Positions 42,981 to 53,030 of a stretch of 64,000 nt of DNA are shown here, piece by piece. This DNA comes from Paracoccus sp. SCSIO 75233 (lineage in GTDB: Bacteria > Pseudomonadota > Alphaproteobacteria > Rhodobacterales > Rhodobacteraceae). Where the stretch lies: the NCBI RefSeq assembly GCF_027912675.1, contig NZ_CP115757.1:62001-126000 (forward strand), given 5' to 3'. The translations under genes and the position numbers were made by a program. The notes beneath the pieces were generated by a model, which did not search any database, had not been told where the DNA came from, and was given only the letters and a program-made list of their open reading frames with translations. The stretch's first letter is position 1. Every line of letters starts with the position of its first letter.

Positions 42981-43250
42981 TCAGCGGCGGATGCCCAGAC
43001 GCTTGATGAGGTCGGTATAACGGCCCTCATCCTTGCCCTTCAGATAGTCCAGCAGCTTACGGCGCTGTGCGACCAGCTTCAGAAGGCCACGACGCGAGTG
43101 GTTGTCCTTCTTGTGGGTCTTGAAATGCTCCGTCAGCGTGGAAATCCGCGACGACAGAATCGCAACCTGAACCTCGGGCGAACCGGTGTCGCCTTCCTTG
43201 GTCGCAAATTCTTTCATCAGGCGATTCTTTTCTTCAACCGTAATCGACAT
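42981..43250 (-). CDS. rpsO: 30S ribosomal protein S15
   Basis: An 89-residue S15, full family length. The signature [21 protein letters not shown], then [16 protein letters not shown] and the C-terminal [13 protein letters not shown] are diagnostic. It binds 16S rRNA early in 30S assembly. In most bacteria rpsO is directly upstream of pnp; here pnp is 18 kb away on the other strand. The ATG at 43250 follows a GGAGACCCC site. Confidence 0.97.
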   Translation of the reverse strand: MSITVEEKNRLMKEFATKEGDTGSPEVQVAILSSRISTLTEHFKTHKKDNHSRRGLLKLVAQRRKLLDYLKGKDEGRYTDLIKRLGIRR

Positions 43251-43400
43251 CGGGGTCTCCTTTCGAAAACAAAGGGTTATGGCGCAGGCCGGGATGTCGT
43301 CCAGCACAGGCCCGTGGAGGATGTCCGCCGGGATCTCCCAACGGACGGGCGCGTATACGCAATTCTCCCGCAAAATGAAAGCCCTGTCGGATGAGGCAGC

Positions 43401-43946
43401 TCAATCCGCTCGTCCGGCTTCCCGCCACTCACCGGGCCGCAGATCGCCCAGAACCCAATCCCCGACCTGCCAGCGCACCAGCCGCAGCGTTGGCAGGCCG
43501 ACGGCGGCTGTCATGCGCCGCACCTGCCGGTTGCGGCCCTCTCGGATGGTCAGGCGCAGCCAGTGATCCGGCACTGTCTTGCGGACCCGCACCGGCGGAT
43601 CGCGCGGCCAGAGATCGGGGGCAGGGATCGCCTCGACTTTCGCGGGCAGGGTGGGGCCGTCTTTCAGTGTTACGCCCTGCCGGAGCGCCTTCATCGCCGC
43701 GTCATCCGGGCTGCCCTCGACCTGTACCAGATAGGTCTTTGCCATCTTGTGTTTCGGGTCGGAAATCCGCGCTTGCAGCTTGCCGTCGTCGGTCAGCAGC
43801 ATCAGCCCCTCGCTGTCCATATCCAGCCGTCCGGCGGGGTAGGCGCCCTTCACATTGACATAGTCGGCCAGCGTCGGGCGTGGCGTGGCGGAGTTGTCGG
43901 TGAATTGCGGCAGCACGCCATAGGGTTTGTTCAGCAGGATCAGCAT
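43401..43946 (-). CDS. 23S rRNA pseudouridine synthase, RluE type
   Basis: A 181-residue enzyme of the RsuA family. It lacks an S4 domain, like RluE, which modifies U2457 in E. coli 23S rRNA. The catalytic Asp is in [15 protein letters not shown], with [12 protein letters not shown] at the start and [14 protein letters not shown] near the C terminus. The ATG at 43946 is chosen since it begins the conserved domain; the longer frame to 44096 reads through the palindromic repeat. Confidence 0.9.
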   Translation of the reverse strand: MLILLNKPYGVLPQFTDNSATPRPTLADYVNVKGAYPAGRLDMDSEGLMLLTDDGKLQARISDPKHKMAKTYLVQVEGSPDDAAMKALRQGVTLKDGPTLPAKVEAIPAPDLWPRDPPVRVRKTVPDHWLRLTIREGRNRQVRRMTAAVGLPTLRLVRWQVGDWVLGDLRPGEWREAGRAD

Positions 43947-44000
43947 GGGGTGGTTGTGGCAAGGCTGGGGGGTGAGAGCAAGGGTGATGCGTGGTGGTGT

Positions 44001-44029
44001 TGGTGGTGCGCTGAAGCGCACCCTACGGG
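44001..44029 (-). repeat. Palindromic intergenic repeat, copy 2
   Basis: Inverted copy of the 29-bp repeat at 42697-42725, upstream of the pseudouridine synthase gene. The remaining bases of 43947-44233 show no gene beyond a 28-codon frame (44098) that I do not trust. Confidence 0.85.
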
Positions 44030-44233
44030 TGGCGGGGACGGCCCGGTGCCGAATCCCTTGCCTCGGCAGCGTCACGGGCGTAATCTCCGCATCCATGATG
44101 CGCTATTTCAACATTCACGACCGCGCCCGCCTTCCGGGCCGCTTCTATGGCGAAAGCCTGTCCGTGACTGCCCGACTGTGATCCGGCACCTGCCAGATCA
44201 CCCTTATGAGCCATTCTGAAAAAGAGAAAAGCC

Positions 44234-45676
44234 ATGACCGGCACCACCAACGCGGGCGCGCCCCGCACGCTTTACGATAAAATCTGGGACGCCCATGTCG
44301 TCGATGTCACCGATGACGGCACGACAATCCTTTATATCGACCGCCATCTGGTCCACGAAGTCACCTCGCCTCAGGCCTTCGAGGGGCTGCGCATGTCGGG
44401 CCGCAAGGTCCGCCGCCCGGATCAGACCATCGCTGTTCCGGACCATAACGTGCCGACGACGCCCGACCGCGTGAACGGCATCGAAAACCCCGAGGGCCGC
44501 ATTCAGGTGGCCGAGCTGGACAAGAACGCGAAGGAGTTCGGCCTGCCGAATTACTATGCGATGAACGACATCCGTCAGGGCATCGTCCATATCGTCGGAC
44601 CGGAGCAGGGCTGGACCCTGCCCGGCATGACCGTTGTCTGCGGCGACAGCCACACGGCGACGCATGGCGCGTTCGGCGCGCTCGCCCACGGCATCGGCAC
44701 GTCGGAGGTCGAACATGTTCTGGCCACGCAGACGCTGATCCAGTCCAAGTCCAAGAACATGAAGGTCGAAATCACCGGCAAGCTGCGCCCCGGTGTGACC
44801 GCCAAGGACATCACGCTCGCGGTGATCGGCAAGACCGGCACGGCGGGCGGCAATGGCCATGTCATCGAATATTGCGGCGAGGCGATCCGCGATCTGTCGA
44901 TGGAGGGCCGCATGACGGTCTGTAACATGGCGATCGAGGGCGGCGCGCGTGCGGGTCTGATCGCGCCTGACGAAAAGACCTTCGAATATGTGAAGGGCCG
45001 TCCGCATGCGCCGAAAGGGGCTGCGTGGGAGGCCGCTCTGGCATGGTGGAAGACGCTGCACACCGATGAGGGCGCGCATTACGACAAGGTCGTCACCATC
45101 CGGGGCGAGGATATTGCGCCGGTCGTGACATGGGGCACCTCGCCCGAGGACGTGCTGCCGATCACCGGAACCGTTCCCGCGCCGGAAGATTTCACCGGCG
45201 GCAAGGTCGAGGCCGCGCGGCGGTCGCTTGACTATATGGGCCTCGAACCCGGCACCAAGCTGACCGATATCGCCATCGACGCGGTCTTCATCGGCTCCTG
45301 CACCAATGGCCGGATCGAGGATCTTCGCGCTGCGGCGGATATCCTCAAGGGCAAGAAGCTCGCCGACGGTGTGCGCGGCATGGTTGTCCCCGGTTCGGGC
45401 CTTGTGCGGGCGCAGGCCGAGGAGGAGGGGCTGGACAAGGTCTTCACCGATGCAGGCTTTGAATGGCGCATGGCGGGTTGTTCCATGTGCCTTGGCATGA
45501 ACCCCGACCAACTCGCGCCGGAAGAACGCTGCGCCGCGACCTCCAACCGCAATTTCGAGGGGCGTCAGGGCTATAAGGGCCGCACCCATCTGATGTCGCC
45601 CGCGATGGCCGCCGCTGCCGCCGTGGCGGGGCATCTGGTCGATGTGCGTGAGATCATCGGCGCGGTCGAGGCATGA
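44234..45676 (+). CDS. leuC: 3-Isopropylmalate dehydratase large subunit
   Basis: A 480-residue aconitase-family enzyme of leucine biosynthesis, isomerising 2- to 3-isopropylmalate with LeuD. The 4Fe-4S cysteines are in [12 protein letters not shown] and CSMCLGMN. Substrate-binding [14 protein letters not shown] and [23 protein letters not shown] are also visible. It is the first gene of a leuC-leuD pair; a hairpin, CGCACGG/CCGTGCG at 45705-45730, lies between them. Confidence 0.96.
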   Translation: MTGTTNAGAPRTLYDKIWDAHVVDVTDDGTTILYIDRHLVHEVTSPQAFEGLRMSGRKVRRPDQTIAVPDHNVPTTPDRVNGIENPEGRIQVAELDKNAKEFGLPNYYAMNDIRQGIVHIVGPEQGWTLPGMTVVCGDSHTATHGAFGALAHGIGTSEVEHVLATQTLIQSKSKNMKVEITGKLRPGVTAKDITLAVIGKTGTAGGNGHVIEYCGEAIRDLSMEGRMTVCNMAIEGGARAGLIAPDEKTFEYVKGRPHAPKGAAWEAALAWWKTLHTDEGAHYDKVVTIRGEDIAPVVTWGTSPEDVLPITGTVPAPEDFTGGKVEAARRSLDYMGLEPGTKLTDIAIDAVFIGSCTNGRIEDLRAAADILKGKKLADGVRGMVVPGSGLVRAQAEEEGLDKVFTDAGFEWRMAGCSMCLGMNPDQLAPEERCAATSNRNFEGRQGYKGRTHLMSPAMAAAAAVAGHLVDVREIIGAVEA

Positions 45677-45766
45677 GATGAGTTAGCCGCTTCTATCGAT
45701 GCGCCGCACGGTCAGTCTGCTGGCCGTGCGCGCATGATACAGGCGCCACCAGACAGGATTTAGGAC

Positions 45767-46372
45767 ATGGACAAATTCACCACACTCACCGGCGTTGCGG
45801 CGCCCATGCCGCTGGTCAATATTGACACCGATATGATCATCCCGAAGCAGTTCCTGAAAACGATTCATCGCTCGGGTCTCGGCAAGAACCTGTTCGATGA
45901 AATGCGCTACGACCGCGAGGGCAATGAGATCGAGGGTTTCGTGCTGAACCAGCCCGCCTACCGCAATGCGGAGATCATTGTTGCGGGGGATAATTTCGGC
46001 TGCGGCTCGTCGCGCGAACATGCCCCTTGGGCGCTTCTGGATTTTGGCATCCGCTGCGTGATCTCCACCAGTTTTGCGGATATTTTCTACAATAACTGCT
46101 TCAAGAACGGCATCCTGCCGGTCAAGCTGCCGCAGGAAGCCGTGGATGCGCTGATGGAGGATGCCCGCAACGGCGCAAACGCGAAGCTGACCGTGGATCT
46201 GGAGGCGCAGACGGTCACCTCGCCCGACGGCACCGAATATAGCTTCGAGATCGACCCGACCCGCAAGCATAACCTGCTGAACGGGCTGGACGATATCGGT
46301 CAGACGCTTGAGAAAAGCGCGGCAATCGACGCGTTCGAGCAGGCTGCGGGCCAGTCGCGCCCTTGGGTCTGA
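45767..46372 (+). CDS. leuD: 3-Isopropylmalate dehydratase small subunit
   Basis: A 201-residue swivel-domain subunit of isopropylmalate isomerase. Motifs [34 protein letters not shown] and [24 protein letters not shown] are diagnostic. It lies 90 bases downstream of leuC. Its 3' end overlaps the start of the next gene by ten bases in another frame. Confidence 0.96.
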   Translation: MDKFTTLTGVAAPMPLVNIDTDMIIPKQFLKTIHRSGLGKNLFDEMRYDREGNEIEGFVLNQPAYRNAEIIVAGDNFGCGSSREHAPWALLDFGIRCVISTSFADIFYNNCFKNGILPVKLPQEAVDALMEDARNGANAKLTVDLEAQTVTSPDGTEYSFEIDPTRKHNLLNGLDDIGQTLEKSAAIDAFEQAAGQSRPWV

Positions 46373-47412
46373 ACGCGGCCCTGGCGGCGGCTTTCCTGTC
46401 GCCGCTTCTCCTGTCTGCGGCCGCCGCCGAGACGCTGCGCATCGCAAGCTACAACCCCGGACTGACACGCGACGGACCGGGCTTGCTGCTGCGCGATATT
46501 CAGAAGGGCAACGATCCGCAGATCCTCGCTGCCGCCTTGGTGATTGCGGAGGTGAAGCCGGATGTACTGGTCCTGACCGGCATCGACTGGGATCATGATC
46601 TGGCTGGGCTGCGGGCGTTTGTGCAGCTTCTGAAACGCTCTGGCGTCGACTATCCCCATATTGTCGCGCCGCGCCCGAACCGGGGGATGGAAAGCGGCTC
46701 GGATCTGGATGGTGACGGGCGGCTTGGCGAGGCGGCGGATGCGCATGGCTGGGGCAGGTTCAGCGGGCAGAACGCAATGGCGCTTCTGTCGCGCCTGCCG
46801 GTTGGCGAGGTGACGGATTACAGCGGCGTTTTATGGCGCGACATGCCGGGCAATATGATCGGCAATTCACTGAGCGCGGAGGCGAGGGAGGTGCAGCGGC
46901 TTTCCTCCTCCGGGCATTGGGATGTTGAATTGCTGACGGAGCCGCCTTTGCATGTGCTGGCATTCTGGGCCAGCCCGCCGGTCTTCGACGGGGCGGAGGA
47001 CCGCAATGGCCGCCGCAATCATGACGAGATTGCCTTCTGGATCGATCATCTGCCCAATGCGGATTTCGTGATCGCGGGGAATGCCAATCTCGATCCGGTC
47101 GATGGCGATGGCCGGCATGAGGCGATCCGTAACCTGCTGGCCGATCCGCGCCTTCAGGATCCTGCGCCGCGAAGTGCGGGTGCTCTGGCGGCAGGCGATG
47201 CGGATCATGCGGGTGATCCCGCGCTTGATACCGTCGATTGGCCGGGGGGTGATCCGGGCAATTTGCGGGTCACCTATGTGCTGCCCTCGGCAGGGCTGAC
47301 CGTTCGGGGATCGGGTGTATTCTGGCCTGCGCAGGATGAGGCAAGCCGCTCCGCCGCGATTGCGGCATCGGATCACCGGCTGGTCTGGGTCGATGTGGAG
47401 GCTGGGGGATGA
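46363..47412 (+). CDS. Exported endonuclease/exonuclease/phosphatase-fold protein
   Basis: A 349-residue protein. A TTG start at 46363 is followed by a signal peptide (residues 2-22, ending AAAA). The mature part shows EEP-fold motifs: [29 protein letters not shown], then the [15 protein letters not shown] loop and [11 protein letters not shown] at the end, which supply the Asn, Asp and His of the active site. It is related to secreted phosphatase/nuclease proteins; the substrate is unknown. It overlaps leuD, so is probably co-transcribed. Confidence 0.78.
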   Translation: MGLNAALAAAFLSPLLLSAAAAETLRIASYNPGLTRDGPGLLLRDIQKGNDPQILAAALVIAEVKPDVLVLTGIDWDHDLAGLRAFVQLLKRSGVDYPHIVAPRPNRGMESGSDLDGDGRLGEAADAHGWGRFSGQNAMALLSRLPVGEVTDYSGVLWRDMPGNMIGNSLSAEAREVQRLSSSGHWDVELLTEPPLHVLAFWASPPVFDGAEDRNGRRNHDEIAFWIDHLPNADFVIAGNANLDPVDGDGRHEAIRNLLADPRLQDPAPRSAGALAAGDADHAGDPALDTVDWPGGDPGNLRVTYVLPSAGLTVRGSGVFWPAQDEASRSAAIAASDHRLVWVDVEAGG

Positions 47413-47414
47413 AC

Positions 47415-47819
47415 CTAGTCAGTCGGTTCCGTACCGCCGCCCATTTCGATCAGATCGTCGATGATCGGGCGTGCTTTCGGCCCGATCCGGTCGCAGGCAC
47501 CCGGATCGTCCAGCGTGTCGAAAGCGGGGCCGAAATAGGTCTTGTCATAGGCCGACGGATCGAGGCCGAGCATATTCGACAACAGATCGCCGGTCCCGGT
47601 CAGCAGCATCCATTCACCGTCGCTGACCCGGTATTCCGGGCAGTTCGAGGTGATCACGTTGATCTGGGCAAGCGCCGCGATCAGCTTCTCGGCATCCGCG
47701 TCCGACATGCCGGACAAATCCGGCACCGGCACGGCAACCCGACCTTCCGCCAGAACAGGGGCGGCGCTTATCGTTATAACAAAAGCCATCACAAGTTGTA
47801 TGGCGGAACTGCGGATCAT
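47415..47819 (-). CDS. Hypothetical exported protein
   Basis: A 134-residue protein with a clear signal peptide ([24 protein letters not shown], cleavage after ALA). The mature 110 residues contain two cysteines (SNCPEY and GACDRIG) that could form a disulfide, and an acidic composition. No family is recognised. It converges on the EEP-fold gene with a two-base gap. Confidence 0.7.
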   Translation of the reverse strand: MIRSSAIQLVMAFVITISAAPVLAEGRVAVPVPDLSGMSDADAEKLIAALAQINVITSNCPEYRVSDGEWMLLTGTGDLLSNMLGLDPSAYDKTYFGPAFDTLDDPGACDRIGPKARPIIDDLIEMGGGTEPTD

Positions 47820-47956
47820 GTATCTTTCCCGGGAATCAGCGTCATCAAGCGAATCCGCACGATCCTACACCGAATCGCAACCCAAATCAGCGTGATCTTG
47901 ACCCTGTCGAAACACGCGGCTACCCCAACCCAAACCCTGAAAATCACGAGGAAGAC

Positions 47957-49078
47957 ATGTCCGATTACTCGCTTCTGATCCTGCCCGGTGACGGCATCGG
48001 CCCCGAAGTCATGGCCGAGGTTCGCAAGGTCATTGACTGGTTCCAGGCCAATCGCGGCATGCGCTTCGAGGTGTCCGAAGGTCTGGTCGGCGGCTGCGCC
48101 TATGACGCGCATGGCACGCCTTTGACCGATGAAACAATGGCCAAGGCGCAGTCCGTGGACGCGGTTCTGCTTGGCGCGGTCGGCGGTCCGAAATACGATC
48201 AGCTCGATTTTTCGGTGAAGCCGGAGCGCGGCTTGCTGCGTCTGCGCAAGGAGATGGATCTTTACGCCAATCTTCGCCCCGCCCAGTGTTTCGACGCGCT
48301 TGCCGATTTCTCCTCGCTCAAGCGCGACATCGTCGCCGGTCTCGATATTCTGATCGTTCGTGAGCTGACCTCCGGCGTCTATTTCGGCGAGCCGCGCGGC
48401 ATTCACGACGACAACAACAACCCGGATAACGAAGGTGGCCGGGTTGGGATCAACACGCAGCGCTATACCTCGGGCGAAATCCGGCGGGTGGCGCGCTCTG
48501 CCTTTGAACTGGCGAAGCAGCGCGGCAACAAGGTCTGCTCAATGGAGAAGGCGAATGTCATGGAGTCGGGCATTCTCTGGCGCGAAGAAGTCCAGTGGGT
48601 GCATGACAACGAATATCCCGAGGTCGAGTTGTCGCATATGTATGCCGATGCCGGTGCGATGCAGCTGACCCGTGCGCCGCGTCAGTTCGATGTGATCGTG
48701 ACCGACAACCTGTTCGGTGACCTTCTGTCCGATCTGGCGGCAATGCTGACCGGATCGCTTGGCATGCTGCCGTCCGCCTCACTGGGTGCGCCGATGGAGA
48801 ATGGCCGTCCCAAGGCGCTGTATGAGCCGGTGCATGGTTCCGCCCCGGACATCGCCGGGCAGGGCAAGGCGAACCCGATCGCCTGTATCCTCAGCTTCGC
48901 GATGGCGCTGCGCTATTCCTTCAACGAAGGGCAGGCCGCCGATCAACTGGAAGCGGCGGTTGAGGCGGTTCTGGCCAAGGGCGTGCGCACCGCCGATCTG
49001 ATGGGGCCGGAGGGCGGTACGCCGGTTTCGACCTCTGAAATGGGCGACCTTATCGTCGCGGCGCTGGCGGGCGCGTAA
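47957..49078 (+). CDS. leuB: 3-Isopropylmalate dehydrogenase
   Basis: A 373-residue NAD-dependent decarboxylating dehydrogenase, third step of leucine biosynthesis. Motifs [49 protein letters not shown] and [18 protein letters not shown] are diagnostic. It lies downstream of leuCD after the hypothetical exported gene on the other strand. The 137-base region before it holds no clear operator. Confidence 0.96.
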   Translation: MSDYSLLILPGDGIGPEVMAEVRKVIDWFQANRGMRFEVSEGLVGGCAYDAHGTPLTDETMAKAQSVDAVLLGAVGGPKYDQLDFSVKPERGLLRLRKEMDLYANLRPAQCFDALADFSSLKRDIVAGLDILIVRELTSGVYFGEPRGIHDDNNNPDNEGGRVGINTQRYTSGEIRRVARSAFELAKQRGNKVCSMEKANVMESGILWREEVQWVHDNEYPEVELSHMYADAGAMQLTRAPRQFDVIVTDNLFGDLLSDLAAMLTGSLGMLPSASLGAPMENGRPKALYEPVHGSAPDIAGQGKANPIACILSFAMALRYSFNEGQAADQLEAAVEAVLAKGVRTADLMGPEGGTPVSTSEMGDLIVAALAGA

Positions 49079-50053
49079 GTGGCGGCGTCGGGCAATATCA
49101 GAGGTATCGGCTTCGCGCTTCTCTCAATGGGGGCGTTCGCCACCCATGATGCCGTTATCAAAACGCTCGGCGCCTACTACCCGTCCTTGCAGGTGCTGTT
49201 CTTTTCCTCGCTCCTGTCCTTTCCGCTGATCTCCATGATCCTGGTGCAGGAACGCACCCCGGGCACGCTGCGCGCGAACCGGCCCGCATGGGTGGCGCTG
49301 CGGTCCGTCTGCGCAATGATGGCCGGGGTGTTCGGGTTCTACGCCTTCTCGGTCCTGCCGCTGGCGCAGGTCTATGTGATCCTGTTTTCCGCGCCCTTGC
49401 TGATCACGATCCTGTCGATCCCGCTTCTGGGGGAGAAGGTCGGTATTCATCGCTGGCTGGCGATTGGGCTCGGCCTGATCGGGGTGCTGATCGTGCTGCG
49501 TCCGGGCTCTGGTCAGGCGCTGTCGCTCGGCCATCTGGCGGCGCTTCTGGCGGCCTGCTGTAGCGCCACCGTTGCCGTCGTGACCCGCAAACTGGGCGGA
49601 ACCGAACGCCCGCTGGTGCTGCTGATGTGGCCGATGCTGGGCAATCTTCTGGTGACAGGTGCCGGATTGACCATCGCCTATGTGCCGATGCAGCTTCCGC
49701 ATCTGGGGCTGGCCGGCATGATCGCGGTGCTGGGCCTGATCGGGAACTTCCTGATGATCATGGCCTACCGCGCAGGAGAGGCCGCGATTGTTGCCCCGAT
49801 GCAGTATTCCCAGATCATCTGGGCCTCGGTCTATGGCTGGTTCATCTTCAGCGAACGGCTGGATGCGGCGACGGTGACCGGTGCCGGGGTGATCATAATC
49901 TCCGGGCTCTATATCGTCTGGCGAGAGCGCAGCCGCGGCGATGACAGCCAGCGCCCTGTGCTGTCCTCGCGCCTGCGGACCGAAACCGTGACCGCCCCCC
50001 GCTCGACCCTCATCCAGCGGGTGCTGTTCAATCGCAGCGGTTCATCGCATTGA
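49079..50053 (+). CDS. DMT superfamily (EamA) permease
   Basis: A 324-residue membrane protein with ten predicted helices arranged as two EamA repeats, for example SLLSFPLISMIL, VILFSAPLLITILSIPLLGE, LAALLAACCSATVAVVTRK and ISGLYIVWRER. The final 35 residues are polar and cytoplasmic. It starts with GTG directly after the leuB stop, so probably in the same operon. Drug/metabolite exporters of this type may carry amino acids; the substrate is unknown. Confidence 0.85.
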   Translation: MAASGNIRGIGFALLSMGAFATHDAVIKTLGAYYPSLQVLFFSSLLSFPLISMILVQERTPGTLRANRPAWVALRSVCAMMAGVFGFYAFSVLPLAQVYVILFSAPLLITILSIPLLGEKVGIHRWLAIGLGLIGVLIVLRPGSGQALSLGHLAALLAACCSATVAVVTRKLGGTERPLVLLMWPMLGNLLVTGAGLTIAYVPMQLPHLGLAGMIAVLGLIGNFLMIMAYRAGEAAIVAPMQYSQIIWASVYGWFIFSERLDAATVTGAGVIIISGLYIVWRERSRGDDSQRPVLSSRLRTETVTAPRSTLIQRVLFNRSGSSH

Positions 50054-50120
50054 TCGGCGAATTCCCACGAGAGACCCCTTGCATTCCGCCCCGGCTCGCG
50101 CTACCTGCCCCTCCTACGGT

Positions 50121-50197
50121 CGGAGCGTAGCGCAGCCTGGTAGCGCACCTGCTTCGGGAGCAGGGGGTCGGAGGTTCGAATCCTCTCGCTCCGACCA
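50121..50197 (+). tRNA. tRNA-Pro (CGG)
   Basis: A 77-nt cloverleaf. Acceptor CGGAGCG/CGCTCCG, anticodon stem CCTGC/GCAGG with loop TTCGGGA (anticodon CGG), T loop GGTTCGAATCC and an encoded CCA at 50195-50197. It reads the codon CCG, frequent in this GC-rich genome. Confidence 0.96.
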
Positions 50198-50456
50198 GTT
50201 TTCCCGATTGAGGATTGCCACTGAAGTCGTCCTCAAGTGGCCACTATTCTTCCTTTGCGTTAGCAAAGCTGACCAGATTTGGCAGAAGACCCGCCTCGTC
50301 TTCATGCGTCCGAGAAGAGCTGCTGACATCATCCTCTTGATAGCTGCAGCCCATTGTGTCGGGCAATTCGGCCCAAAGCTGAACTCAATCGCTTCTGGAA
50401 TTCTGTGGCGCGGCACGCCGTAGCGGTTATTGGTTTTGGAACCTAAGCCTGTCTAC
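50198..50456. other. Low-GC stretch downstream of tRNA-Pro
   Basis: This 259-base region is markedly richer in A and T than its surroundings. A minus-strand frame (50114-50416, about 100 codons) reads across it into the tRNA, but has no ribosome site and no family match I can name. A position just 3' of a tRNA and atypical composition are typical of integration scars. No direct repeat of the tRNA end was found within the window. Confidence 0.4.
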
Positions 50457-52082
50457 TTACACCAAATCCGCCAAAGCCTCCTGCACCCGGTAGAACACGC
50501 CCGAGATGGTGACTGAGCCCTCGCCCACTGCCGACGCCACGCGCTTGACCGAACCCGCGCGGACATCGCCAACCGCGAAAATACCGGGATGCGAGGTTTC
50601 GTAGGGCGAGGCGCCGCCGACCTCTTCGCCGGTGCGGATAAAGCCTTTGTCGTCCAGGTCCACCAGACCCGACAGCCAGCCGGTATTGGGTGCTGCACCG
50701 ATCATCACGAACAGCGCACGCGTATCGACACGGCGTTCGCCATCGGGGCTTTTCAGCGTCACCGCCTCAAGGTGATCGCCGCCATGCAGCCCGGTGACCT
50801 GGGTGCCGTAATGGATGTCGATATTCGGCGCGGCCTCAAGCCGGTGGCTCAGATATTGCGACATGGAATCGGCAAGGCTGTCGCCGCGCACCAACACATG
50901 GACATGGCCCGCGACGCGCGACAGATACATCGCCGCCTGACCCGCGGAATTGCCGCCGCCGATCACCACGGCATCGGTGCGGCGGCAGAAACGGGCCTCC
51001 ATCTCGGTCGCGGCATAGAAGATGCCCGCACCCTCGAATTCCGGCAGCCGTTCCAGCGGCAGGCCGCGATATTGCACCCCGGTCGCCACCACGACGCTGC
51101 GCGCGCAGAGTTCGGCCCCGTCGTTCAGCGTCGCACAGAACAGCCCGTCGGCGCGCTTTTCCAGTGACTGCACGCGGCGTGGCATGGCGAAATGAGCACC
51201 GAATTTCAGCGCTTGAATCTGGCCGCGATAGACCAGATCGGCCCCCGAAATGCCGGTCGGGAAACCCATGTAATTCTCGATCCGGCTGGAGGTCCCGGCC
51301 TGCCCGCCAATCGCGGTATCCTCGATCAGCAGGGCCGACAGCCCCTCGGCCCCGGCATAGACCGCCGCTGCCACCCCCGCCGGGCCGCCGCCCACGATCA
51401 GCACATCGACGACCGCGCCATCTGCGACTTCAAGGTCCAGATTCAGCAGCCGCGCGATCTTGCGCGGGGTCGGATCCTCGATCCGCTGGTTCTGGTTGAA
51501 GATGACGCCCGGCTCATGGCTGGCGAGGCATTGCAGGCTGGCCATCTGGGCGTCGGCGCTGTCCAGATCGTAGGATTGGAAAGGCACGCGGTTGCGGCTG
51601 AGAAAGGCCTCGACCCGCTGCACCGCGGGATCGCGGTCGGCCCCGATCACCACAATCGAGCTTGTCCGGCGTTCGACCTGCAACCTGCGGCGCGCCGAAA
51701 AGACGGTGATCAGATGGTCCGACAATTCGGGCATCCGCGACATCAGCGCCAGTACATCCTTACGCGGAGCCTCCATCGTGCGGGTCGGCTTACAAGCGCG
51801 CATCGACAGGAAATTATTGCCGCCGCTGAGAAAGCCCAGCTCGCCCGCGAATTGGGTCGGGCCCAGCGTCGCCTCGCCTAAGCGTTCGCCGCTATGGGGA
51901 TCGACGACCTCGACCTCGCCGTCCTCGATATAGATGAAGCGGTCCATGGGCGTGCCGATTTCCACAACCATCTCGCCCGGCGCATATTGGCGTTCCTGAC
52001 TGATTTCGCGCAGTGCGGCAACATGTTCCGCAGACAACGGCCTGCGCCGCATTTCATCCAGATCTGCGCCAATGCTTTCCAT
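50457..52082 (-). CDS. Cyclic-nucleotide-binding domain fused to a thioredoxin-reductase-like flavoprotein
   Basis: A 541-residue fusion. Residues 15-130 are a cNMP-binding domain (VEIGTPMDRFIYIEDGEVEV, LGPTQFAGELGFLSGG). After a thioredoxin-like linker, residues 225-541 are a thioredoxin-reductase fold (VDVLIVGGGPAGVAAAVYAG, VVIGGGNSAGQAAMYLS, HPGIFAVGDVRAG). The redox CxxC of thioredoxin reductases is replaced (YAATEMEARF before VVIGGGNSAG). Such proteins occur in actinobacteria and proteobacteria but their substrate is not established. Confidence 0.85.
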   Translation of the reverse strand: MESIGADLDEMRRRPLSAEHVAALREISQERQYAPGEMVVEIGTPMDRFIYIEDGEVEVVDPHSGERLGEATLGPTQFAGELGFLSGGNNFLSMRACKPTRTMEAPRKDVLALMSRMPELSDHLITVFSARRRLQVERRTSSIVVIGADRDPAVQRVEAFLSRNRVPFQSYDLDSADAQMASLQCLASHEPGVIFNQNQRIEDPTPRKIARLLNLDLEVADGAVVDVLIVGGGPAGVAAAVYAGAEGLSALLIEDTAIGGQAGTSSRIENYMGFPTGISGADLVYRGQIQALKFGAHFAMPRRVQSLEKRADGLFCATLNDGAELCARSVVVATGVQYRGLPLERLPEFEGAGIFYAATEMEARFCRRTDAVVIGGGNSAGQAAMYLSRVAGHVHVLVRGDSLADSMSQYLSHRLEAAPNIDIHYGTQVTGLHGGDHLEAVTLKSPDGERRVDTRALFVMIGAAPNTGWLSGLVDLDDKGFIRTGEEVGGASPYETSHPGIFAVGDVRAGSVKRVASAVGEGSVTISGVFYRVQEALADLV

Positions 52083-52278
52083 GCCGGGTACTCCTGAAAA
52101 TCACGCTTGAATAAAGGTGGCGAGGTTGCAGTGACCGATTGTTGGCATGTACATTCAGAATTAACAATGACGCGTTAACCTGTCCGAGAACGCTTTGCCT
52201 TATGCAGTGGCAGATGGCGCTGGCATCCCGGCTGCGGTTCGCGTCTCGCCTTGATGGCTTACATAAACGGGTGGTTTC

Positions 52279-53028
52279 ATGAGTGGACTATGGCAGGTTC
52301 TGTTGCTCTCGCTTTTGCCGGGTCTCGGCAACTTCGTTGGGGGTCTAGCCGCTGAATTCGGGCCGAATTCGCCGCGCGCGCTGAACTGGGCGCTGCATGC
52401 GGCCTCGGGGATCGTGATTGCGATTGTCGCTGTGGAACTGATGCCCGAAGCCGTCGCCGTGCTCGAAGGCTGGTGGATTGCTCTGGGTTTCGCGGTCGGC
52501 GCCATCGCCTATATCCTGATCGACACCTTTGTCGAAAGCCGTCAGGAGGAAGGCGAAGGCGCGGGCACATCCGGCATGTGGATGATCTATGTCGCAGTGG
52601 CGGTCGATCTGGCCAGTGACGGGCTGATGCTGGGCTCGGGTGCCGCGCTGTCATGGGGGCTGGCGCTGACGCTGGCGCTTGGGCAGGTGCTGGCCGATCT
52701 GCCGGAAGGTTACGCGGTGATCGCCAATTTCCGGGCCAAGGGCGTGCCGCGGGCGCGTCGGATCTGGCTGTCTGCCTCGTTCATCCTGTTCTCGGTCGGC
52801 GCGGCGCTCTTGGCCTATCTGCTGCTGCGCAATGCGCCTGAGACGGTCAAGATGCTGGCGCTGACCTTTGTCGCGGGTCTGCTGACCGTCGCCGCGATCG
52901 AGGAAATGCTGGGCGAGGCGCATGAGGGCGATGAGGATAACCAGGGCTCGATCATCGCCTTCGCCGGCGGATTCGTGCTGTTCACGCTGGTCTCCGGCGG
53001 GATCGAGGCGATGATCGGCGGGGGCTGA
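52279..53028 (+). CDS. ZIP family metal transporter
   Basis: A 249-residue membrane protein with about eight helices. The ZIP signature is in helices four and five, AVDLASDGLMLGSGAALS and ALGQVLADLPEGYAVIANF, which provide Asp, Asp and Glu rather than the His-rich set of eukaryotic ZIPs. The C-terminal VAAIEEMLGEAHEGDEDN is an acidic loop. It probably moves divalent metal ions such as zinc or iron into the cytoplasm. Confidence 0.8.
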   Translation: MSGLWQVLLLSLLPGLGNFVGGLAAEFGPNSPRALNWALHAASGIVIAIVAVELMPEAVAVLEGWWIALGFAVGAIAYILIDTFVESRQEEGEGAGTSGMWMIYVAVAVDLASDGLMLGSGAALSWGLALTLALGQVLADLPEGYAVIANFRAKGVPRARRIWLSASFILFSVGAALLAYLLLRNAPETVKMLALTFVAGLLTVAAIEEMLGEAHEGDEDNQGSIIAFAGGFVLFTLVSGGIEAMIGGG

Positions 53029-53030
53029 GC

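Noticed and set aside
44098..44181. A 28-codon frame before leuC
   Set aside because: Too short, no clear ribosome site and no recognisable similarity.
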